DNA from: UBA822 sp965249775
GTDB lineage: Bacteria; Gemmatimonadota; Gemmatimonadetes; Longimicrobiales; Gaopeijiaceae
DNA length: 64,000 bases
Direction of reading: 5' to 3'
NCBI GenBank assembly: GCA_965249775.1
Contig: OZ252253.1
Coordinates: forward strand, 2,852,001 to 2,916,000
Part shown: positions 1 through 8,567 of the stretch, piece after piece
Numbering within the stretch: the first letter of the stretch is position 1
Layout of the letters: each line of letters begins with the position of its first letter
The notes under the pieces: generated by a model
Told to the model about the DNA's origin: nothing
Databases searched by the model: none
Seen by the model: only the letters and a program-made list of their open reading frames with translations
Position numbers and translations under genes: made by a program

Positions 1-2
1 TG

Positions 3-1064
3 ATCACGGCACTCACGAGGAGGTTTTGGTTCATCCTCGGCGTGGTCGCCGCCGCATTCTTCTTTACCGGTGCCAGGAAGCAGGCCAAGAGCGGCCGGGC
101 GGCTGTGGTGTTTCGGTTCTTTCTCGGGTGCATGGGGGTGATGGCTTTGTCTCTGACTGCCGTCGTCTTCTTCGGGATACGGTACCTCAGCGACGTCCCT
201 GAAGAGATCGTCCCAGTCGTTTCCATAGAGGAAGGGGGGTCAAGCCCATCCGTACGCACCCTTCTCGGCGGTCTTCAGGAGAGTGTCCAGCTCAGGTCCG
301 TGACCGACCCCGACGTGGCCGTGGCGCTCGCCGTCAACATTGGACGCAGGCTCCAGGTACTCGAGCCCGACGGCGACCTCGAGGAGATGCTCCGCGGCTT
401 CATTCCTGAAGAGGTGGGTGAAGTCGAGGGCGGCGAGATCCTTGCCCGCGCGATGGTCCAGCTGGGCCCAGCCCCCGTAGATGAGGCAACCGGTGCGGGC
501 CAGACGGCGAATCCCCCGGGCGCTCAAACGCGCACGGAGGTGGCTCAACCCGCGAACGTGAGCCTGGCGGAGGCGATCGAAGTGGCCGGAGACACGATCG
601 GGGAGCTCGAACAAGACCTGGCACGGGCCAACCGCGATCTCGAGGACACTCGCGCCGAGCTCGATGAGGCCTTGCTGCAAGGAGGCTTGATCCGATGGTT
701 CACCAGCCGCATCGATTCGTGGGGCTTCGGCTTCGGTTGGTGGACCCTCTACTTTGCCATCCTCATGCCCTGGATGAGTGGGCAAACCCCGGGCAAACGG
801 ATCATGGGCGTCCGCGTTGTGCGCCTCGACGGTCAACCGGTCACCTGGTGGCACGCCTTCGAGCGCGCCGGTGGATACGCGGCCGGCTTGGCGACCGGGA
901 CCCTGGGGTTCCTCCAGATCTACTGGGACGCGAATCGCCAAGGCATCCACGACAAGGTCGCCGGAACTGTCGTCATCCGGGACGGTGTCCCCAAGGTACC
1001 GGGACACTGGGAGCAGCAAGTCGGTGGTGGCCCCGCGCGGTCCGGCGAGTCCGGGCCCGACTAG
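3..1064 (+). CDS. RDD family membrane protein, 5' end outside window
   Basis: The reading frame is open to the window edge. The first possible start inside is GTG at 42, which has no ribosome binding site, so the gene probably begins upstream. Two hydrophobic stretches near the visible N-terminus are followed by a polar, coiled-coil-prone region rich in Glu, Asp, Arg and Leu (about residues 175-215 from GTG 42). The C-terminal third is an RDD domain: hydrophobic segment, then QTPGKRIMGVRVV, then RAGGYAAG, then a second hydrophobic stretch and the closing DKVAGTVVI. RDD proteins are poorly characterised membrane proteins; some are linked to ion or osmolyte transport. The specific role cannot be told here. 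The next gene follows after about 140 bases. Confidence 0.8.
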   Translation: MTALTRRFWFILGVVAAAFFFTGARKQAKSGRAAVVFRFFLGCMGVMALSLTAVVFFGIRYLSDVPEEIVPVVSIEEGGSSPSVRTLLGGLQESVQLRSVTDPDVAVALAVNIGRRLQVLEPDGDLEEMLRGFIPEEVGEVEGGEILARAMVQLGPAPVDEATGAGQTANPPGAQTRTEVAQPANVSLAEAIEVAGDTIGELEQDLARANRDLEDTRAELDEALLQGGLIRWFTSRIDSWGFGFGWWTLYFAILMPWMSGQTPGKRIMGVRVVRLDGQPVTWWHAFERAGGYAAGLATGTLGFLQIYWDANRQGIHDKVAGTVVIRDGVPKVPGHWEQQVGGGPARSGESGPD

Positions 1065-1206
1065 AAATGCCTTCTTGGTTGCCGCGATCGGATTCAATTG
1101 GTTTCTTACGGGTCCGAAGACAGCGCAACCGGGCCCGTCCGATACGCGGAGTCGCCGGGATTCTCTTGATGGAATCGTGATGAACCGAGTATACCTCTCG
1201 CATTGG

Positions 1207-2034
1207 ATGACGCCGCAGAAGCATCGAGATGTCCGGCGGCTTCTGCTCGTCGTGTTGACTGCTACGAGTGCCGCAGGAGCATGCACGCCAGGCGAATCGG
1301 GTGGAGACTCGGGTGCGGACAGCGAGCCGGGTGCGCAACTGACAACGAGCGGCGCCGGAGATCTCCTTTCCACCCGCGTGAGTCCGTCCGAAGGCTTTAG
1401 CCCCTCCGACCCGGGAAGCCCCGCCTTTGAGGGGCTCATGCGGTCGGGGCGTGGAAGGCCGACGCCCGAGCAGAGGACCGTCGACTCCCTGGGCGTCAAC
1501 TTTGGAACGCCCGAGGCGCCTCTTCGCTTGATCGAGTTCTTCGACTACGGTTGCGGCTACTGCCGAGTCTTCCACCGGGACACACGCGGAGCGCTCCTCG
1601 AACAGTACGTGGATTCGGGGCGGGTCTATTGGAAGTCGGTTCCGTTCATCACCGGAAACTGGGCGACCTCCGTGCCCATGTCGCTCGCCGCCGAGTGCGC
1701 GCGAGACCAAGGGCGTGATGACTACGAGGCAATGACCGAGGTCATCTTCGCGCGTCAGGGAGACTGGAAATCCGCGTCCGCCCCCGAGGAGCTTGCGGAG
1801 GCGTTCGCCGAGGAGGCAGGGCTCGATATGGAGAGGTATCGGACCTGTTTCGAGAACGACGAGCTCCTTTGGCGGGTCCAGCTGCAGACCGACCTTGCCG
1901 AGGAGTTCGGTGTAACTGGGACGCCCACCATCGTGGTCGCGGGCGTCGGGCCGATCGTCGGCGCGCTTCCCTTGGAGACCTTCCAGCAGATGATCGATAC
2001 CGTACTCGTCGTTGTGGCAGCCCAGCAGCCTTGA
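1207..2034 (+). CDS. DsbA-like thioredoxin-fold lipoprotein
   Basis: Predicted disulfide oxidoreductase exported to the cell envelope, 275 residues from ATG 1207. The N-terminus is basic (HRDVRR), then a hydrophobic run ending in AAGAC, a weak lipobox with Cys26. After a low-complexity linker comes a thioredoxin-fold domain with the active-site motif CGYC (DYGCGYCRVFH) and the cis-proline loop GVTGTPTIVV, with the helical insert typical of DsbA between them. An in-frame ATG at 1180 is an alternative start; neither has a clear ribosome binding site. I chose 1207 because it puts the lipobox cysteine at a usual distance. The next gene starts 2 nt after the stop, so the two are probably co-transcribed. 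Confidence 0.85.
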   Translation: MTPQKHRDVRRLLLVVLTATSAAGACTPGESGGDSGADSEPGAQLTTSGAGDLLSTRVSPSEGFSPSDPGSPAFEGLMRSGRGRPTPEQRTVDSLGVNFGTPEAPLRLIEFFDYGCGYCRVFHRDTRGALLEQYVDSGRVYWKSVPFITGNWATSVPMSLAAECARDQGRDDYEAMTEVIFARQGDWKSASAPEELAEAFAEEAGLDMERYRTCFENDELLWRVQLQTDLAEEFGVTGTPTIVVAGVGPIVGALPLETFQQMIDTVLVVVAAQQP

Positions 2035-2036
2035 CC

Positions 2037-2933
2037 ATGAAGCGGCATCCAGGTGCGCCGGCTCGTGTGGGTCAGCCGGTTGCCTGGATGACGCTACTCG
2101 CGGTAACGGCCTGCGGAACCTACCTGGCCGACGAGTCGGCGTGCAGGTTGGACGGACCCCCGGTTGCGCTCCCGGGCGATCTGCGCGAAGCGAGCGGCGT
2201 CGCATCAGGCATCCGCAACGCTGGTCTGGTCTGGACACACAACGACCGGGGCCACCGGCCCGTCCTCTACGCGGTCGACCGCGACGGCCAGGTCCGTGCC
2301 CGCATCGAGCTGGACCAGTCCAACGATGATTGGGAGGACATCGCTAGTGCACCTTGTGACCTCGGCTCCTGCCTTTATGTCGCTGGCACCGGAGACAACG
2401 AAGAGCGCAGGGACATCATCTCCTTTTACCGGCTCGCCGAGCCGCAGGGAGAGGGTGAAGGGAGCGTGGAGGCGGAGCGGTACCGGATGGTGCTGCCCGA
2501 CGGACCTCGCGACATCGAGGCGATGTACGTCCTGCCCACGGATCGGATCTTCTTCGTCACGAAGGGAAGGAATCATCCGGTCACGGTCTATCGTTATCCA
2601 TCCCCGCTCCGCTCCGACGATGCCGTCACGCTGGTCGAAGTCCAGCGCCTCACTTCAGGTCCCCTGGCCTTTCGACGGATGGTTACGGGTGCGTCGGCTA
2701 CACTCGACGGAGGCACGGTTGCCATCCGCACATATGAGAGCCTCGAGTTTTTCGACGTCGCCGAAGACGAGCAGCTCGTCGAGAGCAGCGTGGGGCGCGT
2801 CGATCTTCGCACGCTCCGAGAGGCACAGGGGGAGGGCGTCGGGTTCGGGGCCGACGGGGCGATCGCGCTGAGCTCGGAACGCGCCGGTGGGTCCGGCCCC
2901 TCCCTCACGTTCCTGAGTTGCGAGCTGAGCTGA
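2037..2933 (+). CDS. Lipoprotein with predicted beta-propeller fold, function unknown
   Basis: 298 residues from ATG 2037, two bases after the DsbA-like gene. The N-terminus has a basic start, a hydrophobic segment and lipobox LLAVTAC, so it should be a lipoprotein. The mature part has repeated beta-rich units: VWTHNDRG, DWEDIA, YVAGTGDNEERRD, DIEAMYV, FFVTKGRN. This resembles envelope beta-propeller proteins that carry a DWEDIA-like motif and are usually annotated as hypothetical. No catalytic residues can be assigned. The earlier open frame from 1869 overlaps the DsbA-like gene and is not used. The last 20 coding bases form the first copy of a direct repeat. Confidence 0.7.
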   Translation: MKRHPGAPARVGQPVAWMTLLAVTACGTYLADESACRLDGPPVALPGDLREASGVASGIRNAGLVWTHNDRGHRPVLYAVDRDGQVRARIELDQSNDDWEDIASAPCDLGSCLYVAGTGDNEERRDIISFYRLAEPQGEGEGSVEAERYRMVLPDGPRDIEAMYVLPTDRIFFVTKGRNHPVTVYRYPSPLRSDDAVTLVEVQRLTSGPLAFRRMVTGASATLDGGTVAIRTYESLEFFDVAEDEQLVESSVGRVDLRTLREAQGEGVGFGADGAIALSSERAGGSGPSLTFLSCELS

Positions 2934-2958
2934 CGTCTTGAGTTGCGAGCTGAGCTGA
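2914..2958. repeat. Tandem direct repeat at gene end, period 25 bp
   Basis: The 20-mer TGAGTTGCGAGCTGAGCTGA occurs at 2914-2933 and again at 2939-2958. The first copy contains the stop codon of the upstream lipoprotein gene; the second lies wholly between genes. It belongs to a set of similar junction duplications in this window. Confidence 0.9.
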
Positions 2959-2994
2959 GGCGCGCTCGGCAGGTCGATTGAGCCCCCGCGCTCC

Positions 2995-5427
2995 CTACTC
3001 CGCGGCGAGCGCCGTGACCGGATCGATCCGCGTTGCCCTTCGCGCCGGAATGGCGGCCGCCCCGGCGGCCGTCGCCAGGAGGACGGCGACCACCCCAATG
3101 AGCGTGAGCGGATCGAGCGGGCTCACCTCGTAGAGAAGGCCCCGAATGAGACGAGAGGCGAAGAAGGACCCCGCGATGCCCAGTATGCCACCCAGAACGA
3201 CGTAGGAAAGCGTCTGACGTACAACCAGGCGGAACGTGGCAGACGCGTCTGATCCGAGCGCCATACGAACACCGATCTCGCCGGTACGCCGCACCACCAA
3301 ATACGAGGTCACTCCATAGATCCCGACGGTTGCGAGGACGAGCGCGCACAGCGCGAAGCTCAGGAGGAGCGCCATGTTGAAACGGGGCTGCGCGAGGGAC
3401 TCCGAGATCAACTGCTCCATGGTCACGAGGCGGGTCCCGAAAAGGCCAGGCCACGAGGCATCGATCTCGGTTCGGATCGCATTGGCGAGGTCGGCCTGGC
3501 CCGTAGGACTATGGACGACCAAGTGCATGTCGCCGGTCGGGAAGTTCTCGTAGGCCACGAACATCTCGGGGCTCGGCGGCGCGTCGAGCCCGGCGTGACG
3601 GACGTCAGCCACGACCCCAACGATCTCGATGCGACCGGCCATCGGCACGCCCAGGAGGTGGCCCACCGGATCCTGATCGGCAAAGAGCAGCTGAGCGGCA
3701 CTCTCGTTGAGCACCACCACCGGACGTCCCTGCTCGCGATCGAACCGGTCGAGTAGACGGCCACGGATCAGCGTCATCCCGATCGCCTCGAAGTATCCGG
3801 GAACCGTCGCGCGGTACTGCACCCTCGGCTGCTCCTCCGGGGCCGCGTCACGGCTGAGAATGCTCACGGGCAAATCGAAATCGGCCCCGTGCGGACTCAT
3901 CGGAAGCGCGGAGACCGCCCCCACGGCTTCCACACCTGGCAAAGCGCTCACCCGATCCACTAGTTGGCCCCAGAACGCCACCTGCTTGAGTCCCATCTCC
4001 GCCTGCAACTCGGGGTCGTTGAATCCGTAGTCCGGGATGGAGACCGTCGCCACCAAGACGTCTTCCGTGCGGAAGCCCGGCTCGACTTGGAGTAGGCCTG
4101 AAAAGCTCTTGATCATTACTCCCGCGCTCAGCAGAAGCAGGAGCGCGAGCGCCACTTGGGCGGCGACCATCCCGTTGAGAAAACGGGCGGACATGCCCCT
4201 TCCGGCGCCGCCCCGCCCCGCATCTTGAAGGACGTCGGTCACCCGCGGGCGCATCGCGCGAAGCGCCGGGTAGAGTCCGAACAAGACGCCGGCCAAGAGA
4301 GACGCGACCACAGTGAACCCGAGGACCGTCCCATCGATGCCGATCTGGTCGACACGGGGGATATCGGCCGGCAAGAGGCCTCGGAGGACGGCTACTCCAA
4401 AAAAGGCCAGGACAAGCCCAAGGCCACCGCCAAGGAAGACCAGCGTGAGACTCTCCGCCAGGGACCTCCGCAGCAGTGGGCCCCGGCCGGCACCCATGGC
4501 GGCCCGGACGGCGAATTCGCGCTGGTTCGTCGATGCACGGGCGAGCACCAGATTGGCCACGTTCACGCACCCGATCAGGAGCACCAGGGCCGCCGCCCCC
4601 GCCAAGACCGCTACCAGCGTCGTGAAGCCACCCACGAGCTGCTCCAACGCTGGTGTGATGTTGACGCCCCAACCCCGATTGCTCATCGGGTTCTCTCGTT
4701 GGATGCCCACCGAGATCGCCGCCATCTCGGTCCGCGCCTGCGCTACGGAAACGCCGGTATTGAGTCGCCCCACCACGTTGTAGACGCGCATTCCGCGAGC
4801 CTCGACGATCTCCTCGTCGATGGCCAACGGCTTCCAGACCTGGACGTCCTGGGCCCCGGGCGGGAACTGGAACCGGGGCGGCGCGACACCCACCACCGTA
4901 TGGGGAGTCTTACCCAAGTAGACGATCGTGCCTAATACATCCGGGTCGGATCCGAAGCGCTGGGCCCACAAACCCTGGGACAGGATGACGACGAAGTCGT
5001 TGCCCAGTATGGTTTCCGCATCTTGGAAGGCGCGGCCCAAGGCGGGCTGCATACCCACGACGTCGAAGATCGCTGGCGAGATTTGGGCTCCGGAGACCGG
5101 CTCAGCTTCGCCCGTTCCTGTGCCGGCCATGACGTAGGACTGGAAGGTGTAGGCGCCCAGTGACGCGAACGATTCCGACCGCTCCACCCAGTCGAGGAAC
5201 GTCGCCGCCGCAACCTGATCCTGAGCGATGTCGAGCTGCGGGTTCGCCTCCCACACCGTCATGATGCGGTCGGGCTCGGTGTAGGGCAGGGGCCGGAGAA
5301 GAACGCCGTTCACCATGCTGAAGATCGCGGTGTTGATTCCGATCCCCAGGCCCAATGTCGCCATCACGACCAGCGTGAAGCCGGGGTTGTTACGGAGCGT
5401 TCTGAAGGCGAAGCGGATGTCTTGCAT
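2995..5427 (-). CDS. ABC transporter permease, duplicated MacB/FtsX (ADOP) type
   Basis: 810 residues from the ATG at 5427. This start gives the family-typical opening MQDIRFAFRTLRNNPGFT; the longer frame to 5511 adds 28 unrelated residues. Order: N-terminal transmembrane helix, periplasmic MacB_PCD domain, three-helix FtsX domain (around IGCVNVANLVLARA), a second helix and periplasmic domain, then a second FtsX domain (ATVGIYGVTSYLV, RTGEIGVRMALGS). This is the acidobacterial duplicated orphan permease architecture, common in Acidobacteria and Gemmatimonadota. Such proteins may take part in MacB-like export or envelope lipid or protein movement. No ATPase subunit is adjacent, as usual for this family. 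Confidence 0.92.
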   Translation of the reverse strand: MQDIRFAFRTLRNNPGFTLVVMATLGLGIGINTAIFSMVNGVLLRPLPYTEPDRIMTVWEANPQLDIAQDQVAAATFLDWVERSESFASLGAYTFQSYVMAGTGTGEAEPVSGAQISPAIFDVVGMQPALGRAFQDAETILGNDFVVILSQGLWAQRFGSDPDVLGTIVYLGKTPHTVVGVAPPRFQFPPGAQDVQVWKPLAIDEEIVEARGMRVYNVVGRLNTGVSVAQARTEMAAISVGIQRENPMSNRGWGVNITPALEQLVGGFTTLVAVLAGAAALVLLIGCVNVANLVLARASTNQREFAVRAAMGAGRGPLLRRSLAESLTLVFLGGGLGLVLAFFGVAVLRGLLPADIPRVDQIGIDGTVLGFTVVASLLAGVLFGLYPALRAMRPRVTDVLQDAGRGGAGRGMSARFLNGMVAAQVALALLLLLSAGVMIKSFSGLLQVEPGFRTEDVLVATVSIPDYGFNDPELQAEMGLKQVAFWGQLVDRVSALPGVEAVGAVSALPMSPHGADFDLPVSILSRDAAPEEQPRVQYRATVPGYFEAIGMTLIRGRLLDRFDREQGRPVVVLNESAAQLLFADQDPVGHLLGVPMAGRIEIVGVVADVRHAGLDAPPSPEMFVAYENFPTGDMHLVVHSPTGQADLANAIRTEIDASWPGLFGTRLVTMEQLISESLAQPRFNMALLLSFALCALVLATVGIYGVTSYLVVRRTGEIGVRMALGSDASATFRLVVRQTLSYVVLGGILGIAGSFFASRLIRGLLYEVSPLDPLTLIGVVAVLLATAAGAAAIPARRATRIDPVTALAAE

Positions 5428-5641
5428 GGGTAGGAAAGTGGGGCCAACTCCGGTCGGGCGGCAAGGACACGGGAGGAGCTCTATTCTTGATTGCCCGGTA
5501 GTCGGAGTCACGGGACTAGACGGACGACGCTGCGTGACCGATGTTGACGACCAGTCAGTGTCGGCTCGCCTGTGGGTGTGCTGACTTGGAAGCGATGCCC
5601 CGTATTCATCTGATGGACACCGTCAGAGAATGGAGAGTCGA

Positions 5642-6373
5642 ATGAAGCCGTCCGTTACGTCACGTCTTAGCGCGCTCGCAGCATTCCTGGTTGTAACGGC
5701 CCCCGCCTTGCTCTCAGGCCAGGTCGCCGATCCCGATGCCACTCGCTTTGCCGATGCGATGGAGACGTTCGCCGGATACGACGCCAAGAACAGCTTCCCC
5801 GCCGACGCCACGGTCTTCGTGGGTAGCTCGAGCATCGTGTTCTGGGACACGGGGGACCGCTTTCGCGGGATGCCGCTCATCAACCGCGGTTTCGGGGGCT
5901 CTCAGATGTCAGACCTGGTTCATTACGTCGAGGAGACGGTCCTGAAGTACGCCCCGAGGACCGTGGTCGTCTACGAGGGCGACAACGACACCAGCGCCGG
6001 GAAGCGGAGTCAGCAGATCCTGGAGGACTACCAGGAGTTCGTCGAGGCGGTGCTGGAGGCCCAGCCCTCTACCCGCATCGTCATTCTCTCGATCAAGCCC
6101 AGTCTGGCCCGCTGGAACGTGTGGCCCGAAATGCAGGCGTCGAACGCCGCGATCGAGGCGTACGCGCACGGCGACGCACGTGTCGACTTCGTCGACGTCG
6201 GTACCGCCATGATCGGAGCGGACGGCCAGCCGAGGCCCGAGCTCTTCGTCCGCGACGGTCTGCACATGACGCCCGCCGGATACGATGTCTGGGACGAGAT
6301 TCTCATGGAGGCTTTGATGCCGGGGCACATGCAGGGTGCCCATGGGGCGCACCACCAGGGGGCCCACCACTAG
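5642..6373 (+). CDS. Secreted SGNH/GDSL-family hydrolase
   Basis: 243 residues from ATG 5642, preceded by GGAGAG at a good distance; the ATG at 5630 is less likely. A cleavable signal peptide ends near LLSGQ. SGNH blocks are visible: FVGSSSIVFW (block I, nucleophile Ser), NRGFGGSQ (block II Gly), YEGDNDTSAG (block III, where Asn is expected) and DGLHMTPAGY (block V, catalytic Asp and His). The substrate is unknown; relatives are esterases and lipases acting on acyl groups of lipids or glycans. The last 15 residues contain six histidines in HG/HHQG repeats. It is convergent with the TetR gene downstream. Confidence 0.88.
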   Translation: MKPSVTSRLSALAAFLVVTAPALLSGQVADPDATRFADAMETFAGYDAKNSFPADATVFVGSSSIVFWDTGDRFRGMPLINRGFGGSQMSDLVHYVEETVLKYAPRTVVVYEGDNDTSAGKRSQQILEDYQEFVEAVLEAQPSTRIVILSIKPSLARWNVWPEMQASNAAIEAYAHGDARVDFVDVGTAMIGADGQPRPELFVRDGLHMTPAGYDVWDEILMEALMPGHMQGAHGAHHQGAHH

Positions 6374-6385
6374 GCACGGCCTAAG

Positions 6386-6410
6386 AGGCTGTCGATCGCC
6401 TGCAGCCTTT
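6386..6410. terminator. Possible weak terminator between convergent genes
   Basis: AGGCTG pairs with CAGCCT across an 11-nt loop, followed by a short T run. It lies between the converging SGNH hydrolase and TetR genes. The six-base stem makes it a modest candidate. Confidence 0.35.
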
Positions 6411-7126
6411 TACGTCTCGCTCCCCAGGTAGCGTAGGAATATCGAGGCCAGCTCCCCAGCCAGGTGCTGGTCTTCGATTCCGTCGGGGCGGTCTCCCCAT
6501 GCGAAGATGAATCGGGTCCTGAGCGTGGCGAGCACCTGAAGGGTGGCGAGTCGGACGGCCTGCTCCGGGTCGTCGTGTGTGAACTCCTTCGCACGCGGCA
6601 ACAGAAGCCGAGTCATATGATCGGCCACCGAGTTGTCCAACTCCGACGTCTGGTCCAAGAGCTCGTACTCGGCGTGCGTCATCGCGTGGACCAGGAAAGC
6701 ACGGAGCAGAGACCCGTGGGCCCACATCCATACGACCGCCATTCGGGTGAACTGGATCACGATCTCCTTCGGACCAGCGGCGGTCCATCGCTCTGGCGAG
6801 AGCACCGCCGCCCAGCCCTCTTCAGCGTCGGACCAGAAGCGGATGGCCAGATAAGCGAGTAGGGCGTCCCGACTATCAAAACGCGCGTAGAAGGTCCCGG
6901 AGCCGACTCCGGAGCGCAGTAGGATTCTCTGCACCGTCGCCCCCTCGAGCCCGGACTCGGCGATGAGGTCGTGAGCGGCGGCGATCATGCGTTCGAACGA
7001 GATCCGGCTCCGTGGCTGGCGGGGAAGTCGTACCCCCGGGGGTGGTGGCTCATCTGGCCGGGATGAGGGCTCCTCGCGGGACGTGGGCTCAATCCTATGC
7101 GGTCCTTCCCTAAGTAGTCCTTCCAC
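6410..7126 (-). CDS. TetR/AcrR family transcriptional repressor
   Basis: 238 residues from a GTG at 7126 with GGAG six bases upstream. After about 40 proline- and arginine-rich residues comes the TetR DNA-binding domain: SFERMIAAAHDLIAESG, then GATVQRILLRSGVGSGTFYARF, where the helix-turn-helix ends in the family TFYARF motif. The C-terminal helical domain should bind a ligand but carries no recognisable signature. The gene is transcribed in the same direction as a second TetR gene. A palindrome 32-49 bases upstream of its start (7158-7175) is the likely autoregulatory operator. Confidence 0.88.
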   Translation of the reverse strand: MEGLLREGPHRIEPTSREEPSSRPDEPPPPGVRLPRQPRSRISFERMIAAAHDLIAESGLEGATVQRILLRSGVGSGTFYARFDSRDALLAYLAIRFWSDAEEGWAAVLSPERWTAAGPKEIVIQFTRMAVVWMWAHGSLLRAFLVHAMTHAEYELLDQTSELDNSVADHMTRLLLPRAKEFTHDDPEQAVRLATLQVLATLRTRFIFAWGDRPDGIEDQHLAGELASIFLRYLGSET

Positions 7127-7157
7127 GGCTCACTCCAGGTGACGCTGGCGGTATGAA

Positions 7158-7175
7158 TTTGAATGCAAATTCAAA
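7158..7175. promoter_or_regulatory. Predicted TetR operator, TTTGAA-N6-TTCAAA
   Basis: Inverted repeat TTTGAA TGCAAA TTCAAA (seven-base arms with the flanking A and T) between the two TetR genes, upstream of the 6410-7126 gene. The architecture matches the palindrome at 7917-7934: TTnGAA, six bases, TTCnAA. Confidence 0.6.
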
Positions 7176-7214
7176 TAACGGAAGAAGGATCCCAAACCGC
7201 AAGGGGTTTGGATC

Positions 7215-7859
7215 TCAGCTCCAGATATCGAAGAACTCCACCCGCTCCCCAGACGAGGGAAACGAGTCCCGATCGCCGAGCAGATGCGAAACCAACGCCG
7301 CGCACAGATCCTCGAGAAACACCGGCTCAAAAAGGCCCGCTGCACTCTCCAGTGTCCGGCAGACCGTCTCAACGGCCAACGCTGGGTCGGAGTGAGCGAT
7401 GGTATCCCGCTTCGCCAGAAGGAGACGCTTCGAGTCTTCCCGAACCAGCGCCCGAATCCGCAGTGCCGCGTCCGAGGGGCCGGCCCCGGGACCTCGCAGC
7501 GCCCGACCGATCGCAGCCCTGGCACTCCGGTGCACAAGCTCCAAATCGGCATAAAGCCTCGCCAATCCCCTCACCAGCTGATCGATCGGGCGGGCGGCGA
7601 ATCCATCAACGAGAGCTTCGGACCATCGCTGTTCGACCGTCTCCCAGATGTGCTCGTCCAGGTAGAGAAGGAGATCATCCTTGCCGTCGAAGCGGGCGTA
7701 GAAGGAGCCCACCGACGATCCCGCTCGTCTGGCAATGCCTCCAACCGTGGTGCCATCTACGCCGTTCTGCGCGATCAGCTCCAGGGCGGCGCGTGTGAGC
7801 CGCTCCAGTGTCCGACGACTTCGGTGCTGTTTCGGTGATCGAGCCGTGGCCTGTCCCAT
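7215..7859 (-). CDS. TetR/AcrR family transcriptional repressor
   Basis: 214 residues from ATG 7859. The helix-turn-helix is clear: TLERLTRAALELIAQNGVDG, then TTVGGIARRAGSSVGSFYARFDGKDDLL. The C-terminal ligand domain is divergent. It is related to the neighbouring TetR (same YARFDxxDxLLxYL pattern after the HTH), so the pair probably arose by duplication. The palindrome at 7917-7934, about 60 bases upstream, is the likely operator. No obvious target gene such as an efflux pump or acyl-CoA enzyme is adjacent, so the regulon may lie elsewhere. Confidence 0.88.
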   Translation of the reverse strand: MGQATARSPKQHRSRRTLERLTRAALELIAQNGVDGTTVGGIARRAGSSVGSFYARFDGKDDLLLYLDEHIWETVEQRWSEALVDGFAARPIDQLVRGLARLYADLELVHRSARAAIGRALRGPGAGPSDAALRIRALVREDSKRLLLAKRDTIAHSDPALAVETVCRTLESAAGLFEPVFLEDLCAALVSHLLGDRDSFPSSGERVEFFDIWS

Positions 7860-7916
7860 GGCGTCCTACTGAAGGGCGCCCCCTTGGGAAAGGGCGCTTG
7901 AGTAAGGGCATGGAAA

Positions 7917-7934
7917 TTAGAATGGACGTTCTAA
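7917..7934. promoter_or_regulatory. Predicted TetR operator, TTAGAA-N6-TTCTAA
   Basis: Inverted repeat TTAGAA TGGACG TTCTAA upstream of the 7215-7859 TetR gene. It shares spacing and outer bases with the palindrome at 7158-7175, including the 3' flank ending ATAAC. Confidence 0.6.
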
Positions 7935-7992
7935 ATAACCTTCCGATGAGCCGATCGGCAAGTGGCGGGAGTGTGAGCCGTCCTTGATCGAG

Positions 7993-8337
7993 CTACAGAT
8001 CCAGGATCAGCTTCAGACCTGCATCGACGTTGGCCATCAACTTGGGTGGTATTCGCCCTGCTCGCTCCGAAAGGAAGGCATCATCGAGAGTCACGATCTG
8101 CGTGACGTTGGCCACCGAGTCCTTGGGTAGTCCGCTAGTCCGAGCCGGTAGAAGGACATTGCCCGGGGCATCGAGGAGCCGGGCGTTCGAGGTTAGTACT
8201 ACCCCCAGCACTGTCCGCAGTCTGCTGCGATTGAAGGAGTCTGCTTGGACGACGAGGATGGGACGGCGAAAGCCGGGCTCGGATCCGCGCGGTTCCTCGA
8301 GATCGGCCCACCACACCTCACGGCGCTGTACTACCAC
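7993..8337 (-). CDS. PemK/MazF-type toxin, predicted mRNA endoribonuclease
   Basis: 114 residues. Sequence features of the MazF/PemK family: REVWWADLEEPRGSEPGFRRPILVVQ (conserved beta strands and the PxxRPxLVVQ element), LGVVLTSN, and SVANVTQIVTLD, where SxVNxxQ is typical. Members cleave mRNA at short motifs and are neutralised by the antitoxin encoded upstream. The toxin start overlaps the antitoxin end by 7 bases, as usual for such operons, so translation is probably coupled. Length is typical. Possible target sites cannot be predicted from sequence. Confidence 0.9.
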   Translation of the reverse strand: MVVQRREVWWADLEEPRGSEPGFRRPILVVQADSFNRSRLRTVLGVVLTSNARLLDAPGNVLLPARTSGLPKDSVANVTQIVTLDDAFLSERAGRIPPKLMANVDAGLKLILDL

Positions 8338-8567
8338 TCAGCGGAGCTCACACTGCGTGATTGGGCGGCTCGTAACGCCGGATCGATACCGTTTGGCTCG
8401 TCAGCGAAGACATCGTTCAGTCTGCCGGTGACATCCTCATCACGGTGCTTGGCCAGGTACTCCGCAACGGCCGTGGCGTAAAGCTCGCTTCGGGACAACC
8501 CTAACCGCTCGGCGAGGGCGTCGGCAGACTCAAAGAGGTCATCGGGTAGTGATATCGCTGTTTTCAT
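8331..8567 (-). CDS. Ribbon-helix-helix antitoxin, MazE-type partner
   Basis: 78 residues. The N-terminus MKTAISLPDDLFESADALAERLGLSRSELYATAV is a ribbon-helix-helix DNA-binding fold: a beta strand (TAISLP) followed by two helices. The C-terminal part should wrap the toxin. Gene order is antitoxin first, as expected. There is no ribosome binding site in front of the ATG, and a promoter -10 element lies only six bases upstream, which suggests a leaderless transcript. The near-perfect palindrome covering that -10 box and the ATG is the likely operator for self-repression. Confidence 0.88.
   Translation of the reverse strand: MKTAISLPDDLFESADALAERLGLSRSELYATAVAEYLAKHRDEDVTGRLNDVFADEPNGIDPALRAAQSRSVSSAEW

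Noticed and set aside
240..1499. Long minus-strand open frame opposite the RDD and DsbA-like genes
   Set aside because: High GC gives long shadow frames. It has no domain pattern, while the plus-strand frames have clear ones.
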